A stretch of 10,460 bases of DNA, from assembly GCA_002385675.1 (NCBI GenBank), contig DGDY01000040.1, positions 1 to 10,460 on the forward strand, read 5' to 3'. Every line of letters begins with the position of its first letter. The first letter of the stretch is position 1. The translations under genes and the position numbers were made by a program. The stretch is from Anaerolineales bacterium UBA3940 (GTDB lineage Bacteria > Chloroflexota > Anaerolineae > Aggregatilineales > UBA3940). Below are positions 6,554 to 10,460 of this stretch, piece by piece. The notes under the pieces are model-generated. The model had not been told where the DNA came from. It did no database searches and saw only the letters and a program-made list of their open reading frames with translations.

Positions 6554-9205
6554 TCAGCGGTTTTCCGTCTCGACCAGCACGCTGCTCGCCTCCTTCACCT
6601 CGACCTTGCGGTAGACCTCCGCCGGGGCGCGCTGCTCGCCGTTCACCGTCAGCAGGTCGGCAATGCGGATGCCAAACAGCCGCTCGTTCTCCTGCAGATA
6701 GGGACAGATTAACGCCCAGTCCTCCGGCGTGAGCTCGCCAAACGTACCGCCGTTCAACTGCGCGTCGCTGACCTTATGGTGCGGGTCACGCAGATAGATC
6801 GCGCCGCCGGATGCTAGCGAGAACAGGTTGCCGCCGGGGTAGGGCGTGTCGAGGTCGACGACGCACCCGCTTTCGTCGAGCGTGATACCGTTGAGGATGG
6901 CGAAGCCGCCGCCATTGAGCGGGTCGCCTGCCATGAAGGACTCGGCGAGGTAGTCGAGGCAGGTGCCGTTGATCACGACGCGGGGCCGCCCAACGGCATT
7001 GATCAGCGGACGGCCCGCCGCCGAGCCGCGCACGTACACCTCGCCGCCCTTTGCGCCGTATAGGAACGTCTGCCCGACATCGCCGTAGACGACGAGCTTG
7101 CCGCGCCGGAGGATCTGCCCGAGTTGATCCTGCCCGTCGCCGTGAATCGTGACCTCGCCCCCATCGAGGCCGGAAGCGGCGTAGTCGCCGACATCGCCAT
7201 ACAGGTCGAGGCGCACGCCGTCGCTCGCAGGGCCAAGCCCGCTGCCTGCGAAGCGACCGCCGCGCCAGTTATATGCGACGATATGCCGCCAGCCGAGCGC
7301 AACCGCGTCGGCGATGAGGCGTGCGGCGCTGTCGTCGCCCTCCGGCGGGAAGCCAAGCGTGTCCACGACCAGCGTGGCTTCTTCATCCAGCGGCGGGCGG
7401 AGGGTCGTGCGGCAGGACGCCGCAATGCGCCGCACCGCGCGGAGCGAACCGGGCACGGCATCCAGCCCTGGAACAGCACCGAAGAGCCGGGCAAGCGCCG
7501 CGTCGATCAGTGTGTGGAATGAGGCCCGCTTTTTCGCCCCGAGGTCGGAGGGTACATCGCGCAGGCGCGTTAGCACCTCACGCGAGAAGGCCCACTCCGC
7601 ATCGCCGTGCTGCCCGAACCCGGCCAGTTCATCGAGCGCCCAGGCAAGCTCATCCCAGCCGGCAGCGGGTAGCATGGGGCGGGTGTGCTCAAGCAGCGAG
7701 GGCGCGCCGCCGTCATCAAAGGCACGGTAGGCAGCCTGCGTCCAGGCCTTGCGGAAGCCGGGTGCGGCCCGCTCCGGGCGCAGGTTGGCCCGGTCTACAT
7801 GCTCCCGGTCTGCCGCCACCGTTACAGCCTGGCCGAACTTGTTGTAGCAGGCAAGCCCATCCGCCGTAACGCAGAACCGGAATGCGCCGCCGTCCGTGTG
7901 CGACCCGCCACGTGCCACCCAGGTGAGATCAGGGTGAGGCTGGAAGCGTGCATCCTCCTCCACCAGCGAGCGCAGGCAGGCGTTGATGGCCTGCCGCTCG
8001 GAGGCGATCAGGCCGATCTGTACCGGCTCGCCGCTTGCGGGTGTGAGGTTCTCGTACAGCGCAAAGACCTGCGGACGGAGCATGCTGGTATCGGTGATGC
8101 CGAGCAACTCATACCTGCTCTCTGAGGGGTGCGAGCGGGCCACGATGAAGAACCATGGCCCGTCGGGCGAGCCGTGTATGTGCGCCCGCTGTACGGCGTG
8201 GTAAAGCTGCTGCTTCTCGGCGGGCAGCATGGCGAAGTCGTGCTCGGTGGTCGGGGCCATTGCCTCAAGCGTAACCTCAAGCGGGTAGCCGTAGACCCGG
8301 TCCCACAGGTCAAAGAGCAGCGCGGCAACCTCGGTGTCAGTCAGGAACAGCGGGACCATCCCTCGCTGACGCAGGTACTCGCTGACGGCATGGTAGTTGG
8401 CGAAGTCGCCGTTGTGCACGAGCGCCTCGTTCAGCCCGATGAAGGGGTGCGCACCGCCGGGGTGCCACACTCGGCCCTTCGTCGGGTAGCGCTGGTGGGC
8501 GATCCACACGTGCGCGTGCAGATCTTCGAGCCGGTAGGCCTCAACGACCTGCTCTGCGTAGCCGACGATCTTCAGCACGATGAGGTCGCGCCCGTGCGAG
8601 AGGACGAAAGCCCGCTTCTCGCCGAGGCTGGCATAGAAGGCCGTGTTGAGCTTGAGCGTGTTCTGGTAGACGAACTCGTCCTCAAGCTGGCGGGCGTCAA
8701 GCGCAGTCAGGTGGTTGTCAGCGGCGAAGCGCTCCAGCGCGTCCGGGCGGGCGCGCACGAAGTAGCGCATCACATCCGGCGGGGGGACTTCCAGCCCGTC
8801 CACCTCGCGGAAGTCGCCCACGCGCTCGACGGGGTAGCCCTGGGCGATCTCAAAGTGTGGCTCGATGAAGGCCGCCTCGATTTCTGCGCGTGCGGTTGGG
8901 TCCAGCAGGGCGATTTGCAGCAACGTGTGCGTCTGGAGGGTGTCACGGTCCACGCGCATCTCTGCCGGATCAAGCCCGGCCATGGCGATGCCGCCACCCT
9001 TGCCGTTGCCGCGGTTGTGCATCTGGCGGGCGGCGGTCAGCACGTGCCGCCCCGCGACCGGCGTGCGTGAGGCCAGGCCGAGCACGCCGCAGCCGCCCTC
9101 CGCCGCCTCGGGGCTGCGCTGTGCGGCGCGGACCCCGGCGGGAAGTGTGGCGAGCAGCCGGGCGCGCGCCTCGATAATCTGCCGTGCGGTCTTGTTGAGC
9201 ATCAT
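6554..9205 (-). CDS. Glutamate synthase subunit: class II glutamine amidotransferase fused to GXGXG domain
   Basis: An 883-residue protein that would release ammonia from glutamine and help channel it to a synthase partner. The Ntn-type nucleophile is Cys39 in EGGCGVLG; the 38 residues before it fit the removable propeptide of glutamate synthases. Amidotransferase motifs: MHNRGNGKGGG (62-72), HQRYPT (237-242), ALVHNGDFANY (261-271) with the oxyanion Asn265/Gly266, and LTDTEVAAL (288-296). Residues about 430-600 are a helical linker I do not recognise. Residues about 610-810 are the GXGXG beta-helix domain, with repeats such as LYGDVGDYAASGLDGGEVTI and VYGDVGQTFLYGAKGGEVYV. The FMN/iron-sulfur synthase domain that normally sits between these two is absent and is encoded by the gene just upstream (17-base gap). 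Tandem ATG start; GAGGA lies 7 bases before the first. The TGA stop faces the NifX-family gene. Confidence 0.9.
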   Translation of the reverse strand: MMLNKTARQIIEARARLLATLPAGVRAAQRSPEAAEGGCGVLGLASRTPVAGRHVLTAARQMHNRGNGKGGGIAMAGLDPAEMRVDRDTLQTHTLLQIALLDPTARAEIEAAFIEPHFEIAQGYPVERVGDFREVDGLEVPPPDVMRYFVRARPDALERFAADNHLTALDARQLEDEFVYQNTLKLNTAFYASLGEKRAFVLSHGRDLIVLKIVGYAEQVVEAYRLEDLHAHVWIAHQRYPTKGRVWHPGGAHPFIGLNEALVHNGDFANYHAVSEYLRQRGMVPLFLTDTEVAALLFDLWDRVYGYPLEVTLEAMAPTTEHDFAMLPAEKQQLYHAVQRAHIHGSPDGPWFFIVARSHPSESRYELLGITDTSMLRPQVFALYENLTPASGEPVQIGLIASERQAINACLRSLVEEDARFQPHPDLTWVARGGSHTDGGAFRFCVTADGLACYNKFGQAVTVAADREHVDRANLRPERAAPGFRKAWTQAAYRAFDDGGAPSLLEHTRPMLPAAGWDELAWALDELAGFGQHGDAEWAFSREVLTRLRDVPSDLGAKKRASFHTLIDAALARLFGAVPGLDAVPGSLRAVRRIAASCRTTLRPPLDEEATLVVDTLGFPPEGDDSAARLIADAVALGWRHIVAYNWRGGRFAGSGLGPASDGVRLDLYGDVGDYAASGLDGGEVTIHGDGQDQLGQILRRGKLVVYGDVGQTFLYGAKGGEVYVRGSAAGRPLINAVGRPRVVINGTCLDYLAESFMAGDPLNGGGFAILNGITLDESGCVVDLDTPYPGGNLFSLASGGAIYLRDPHHKVSDAQLNGGTFGELTPEDWALICPYLQENERLFGIRIADLLTVNGEQRAPAEVYRKVEVKEASSVLVETENR

Positions 9206-9222
9206 GATCCTGTCCTCGTCCG

Positions 9223-10443
9223 CTAATCCAGATACACCAGTAAGTCACTGCGGCCCCGCAGCTCGGCGATGGATGTCATACCGAACCGCTCCAGGATGCC
9301 GCCAAGCTGCCACAGCCAGGCGCGATACATGTTCACAATGCGCTGCCACGCCTCCTGCGGGTTGACGAGCCTGGCGTGCTCCGGGTCCGTCGTCGTGATG
9401 CCGAACGGGCAGCCGAGGCCCTTTTCACACTGGGCGATGCGGATGCAGCCGATGGCGACAAGCTCCGCCGTGCCGATGATCGCGCCATCCGCGCCGAGCG
9501 CGATGGCCTTGGCGACATCGTAGGCGGTGCGCAGACCGCCGGAGGCCATCAGCACGACCTCGTCTCGGATGCCCTCCTCAACGAGGAAGTGATGCACCTT
9601 CGGAATGGCGTACTCGATGGGCATGGCGATGTTTTTCTTGGCGATCTCCGGTGCCGCGCCGGTGCCGCCGTACGCGCCGTCAAGATGGATGATGTGCGCA
9701 CCGGCGTAGTACGAACCGACCGCAACCATGTCCACGTCGGTCGGCGTGGAAACCTTCACGCTGATGAGCGCACGCGGGTTGGTCTGCTTGAGCCAATCGA
9801 CGTGCTTCTTGTGGTCCTCGACGGAGTAGACGCTGTGGAACGGGAAGGGCGAGAACAGCGACGTGCCCTGCACCGCCTCGCGCAGTTGGGCGACGGTGTC
9901 CGTGTTTTTGTTGCCGAGCAGGTGGCCGCCCAGACCGGGCTTTGCGCCCTGCGCGTACTTGATCTCCAGCACGGGCGCGCGCTGGAGTGTGGCCTCGTTC
10001 ACGCCGAACAGGCCGGTTGCCACCTGCGTGATGATTGTGTCCTTGAACTCGGCGAGCGCGTCCGGGTAGCCGCCTTCGCCGGTTGAGGAGAGTGTGCCAA
10101 GCTCCGCCGCCGCGCGGAAGCGGGCGTACATCACCGGGAAGCCGATGCTGCCGTAGGACATGCCCGCGCCGTACCAGGGCACGGCGATGCGGCGCTGCGG
10201 GCGGCCATCAGCGCGGCGGTTGAGCGCCAGGCTGAAGTCGAAGCGGGCGGGGTCGGCGAGCGGCACATCCGCCGGGTCGGAGTCAAGCTCAAAGGCGAAG
10301 GCGAGACGGTCAAAGCCGCCGTCCGAGTCGCCAGTGCGGTATTCGACGGTGCCATCCGGCGGCGCGCCGGTGCGGGCCATCTGTTGTGTCGTGTGCAGCA
10401 GCCACACCGGCCAGCGGAAATCGCCCTCAGGTGCAGGCTCGGC
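9223..10443 (-). CDS. Glutamate synthase FMN/[3Fe-4S] catalytic subunit, 5' truncated
   Basis: The synthase part of glutamate synthase: 406 residues are visible, counting from the first codon inside real sequence. It binds FMN and an iron-sulfur cluster and converts 2-oxoglutarate plus ammonia to glutamate. Motifs: YGAGMSYGSIG (91-101), SSTGEGGYP (119-127), AKPGLGGHL (167-175), HLDGAYGGTGAAP (253-265), MASGGLRT (299-306), and cysteines 333, 339 and 345 for the cluster, spaced C-x5-C-x5-C. The C-terminus (LRGRSDLLVYLD) is the usual family ending. The frame is open to the poly-G, so the GTG at 10405-10407 is probably internal and the true start lies off the contig; an N-terminal ferredoxin-like domain cannot be excluded. 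A stand-alone domain like this also occurs in GlxD/MgsC-type N-methylglutamate synthases, so an alternative amino acceptor is possible. The amidotransferase subunit follows 17 bases downstream. Confidence 0.9.
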   Translation of the reverse strand, partial: AEPAPEGDFRWPVWLLHTTQQMARTGAPPDGTVEYRTGDSDGGFDRLAFAFELDSDPADVPLADPARFDFSLALNRRADGRPQRRIAVPWYGAGMSYGSIGFPVMYARFRAAAELGTLSSTGEGGYPDALAEFKDTIITQVATGLFGVNEATLQRAPVLEIKYAQGAKPGLGGHLLGNKNTDTVAQLREAVQGTSLFSPFPFHSVYSVEDHKKHVDWLKQTNPRALISVKVSTPTDVDMVAVGSYYAGAHIIHLDGAYGGTGAAPEIAKKNIAMPIEYAIPKVHHFLVEEGIRDEVVLMASGGLRTAYDVAKAIALGADGAIIGTAELVAIGCIRIAQCEKGLGCPFGITTTDPEHARLVNPQEAWQRIVNMYRAWLWQLGGILERFGMTSIAELRGRSDLLVYLD

Positions 10444-10460
10444 GGGGGGGGGGGGGGGGG
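10444..10460. other. Terminal poly-G run (probable sequencing artefact)
   Basis: Seventeen consecutive G bases close the contig. Two-colour Illumina chemistry reports absent signal as G, and the opposite end carries a library adapter, so this is most likely not genomic. If translated on the minus strand it would add a proline run before the glutamate synthase subunit. Confidence 0.85.

Noticed and set aside
8129..9070. Plus-strand open frame of 313 residues
   Set aside because: Antisense shadow of the amidotransferase domain; no motif or ribosome binding site.
10405..10407. GTG as the true start of the glutamate synthase FMN subunit
   Set aside because: The frame stays open upstream (ending GDFRWP before this codon) to the contig edge, and no ribosome binding site precedes it.

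Overview
This is a 10.46 kb contig from a GC-rich bacterium, almost certainly a fragment of a metagenome or draft assembly. Bases 1-19 are the Tn5/Nextera mosaic-end adapter, and the last 17 bases are a poly-G run typical of two-colour sequencing. Real sequence therefore spans about 20-10443, and both terminal genes are cut. Protein character (short archaeal/Thermotoga-type S-adenosylhomocysteinase, split glutamate synthase, ribokinase-group-A-like PfkB kinase) and the style of intergenic palindromes suggest Chloroflexota, perhaps Anaerolineae. That is inference from memory of the families, not a search result.

Layout. Everything is on the minus strand except one gene. Reading in the minus direction from the right end: (1) a split glutamate synthase, with an FMN/iron-sulfur synthase subunit (9223-10443, 5' end missing) followed 17 bases later by an 883-residue subunit that joins a class II glutamine amidotransferase directly to a GXGXG domain (6554-9205). 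(2) A 191-base convergent gap (6363-6553) holding three adjacent hairpins. (3) The only plus-strand gene, a small NifX/NifB-type protein with a histidine-rich loop (5967-6362). (4) A divergent promoter region (5757-5966). (5) A tight operon mtnA - small unknown gene - PfkB kinase - GNAT acetyltransferase (5756 down to 2323), with two 4-base GTGA stop/start overlaps. (6) ahcY (907-2172) with its own TATAAT promoter. (7) A 266-base gap with tandem repeat hairpins and a promoter. (8) The start of a nucleotide-sugar epimerase/dehydratase (20-640), which begins with TTG and runs off the contig.

How the genes fit together. MtnA handles methylthioribose-1-phosphate, which derives from methylthioadenosine. 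AhcY splits S-adenosylhomocysteine into adenosine and homocysteine. The PfkB kinase is a plausible adenosine/nucleoside kinase that would remove the adenosine. Together they read as a clean-up module for S-adenosylmethionine by-products, with an acetyltransferase and an unrecognised 138-residue protein carried inside it. The glutamate synthase pair belongs to nitrogen assimilation.

The least explained signals are a 19-base covarying palindrome present in three intergenic gaps, the tandem repeat/hairpin block behind ahcY, the three-hairpin block at 6405-6511, the amidotransferase-GXGXG fusion with its synthase domain in a separate gene, and the unknown protein inside the salvage operon. I see no tRNA, rRNA, CRISPR array, transposase or phage gene.
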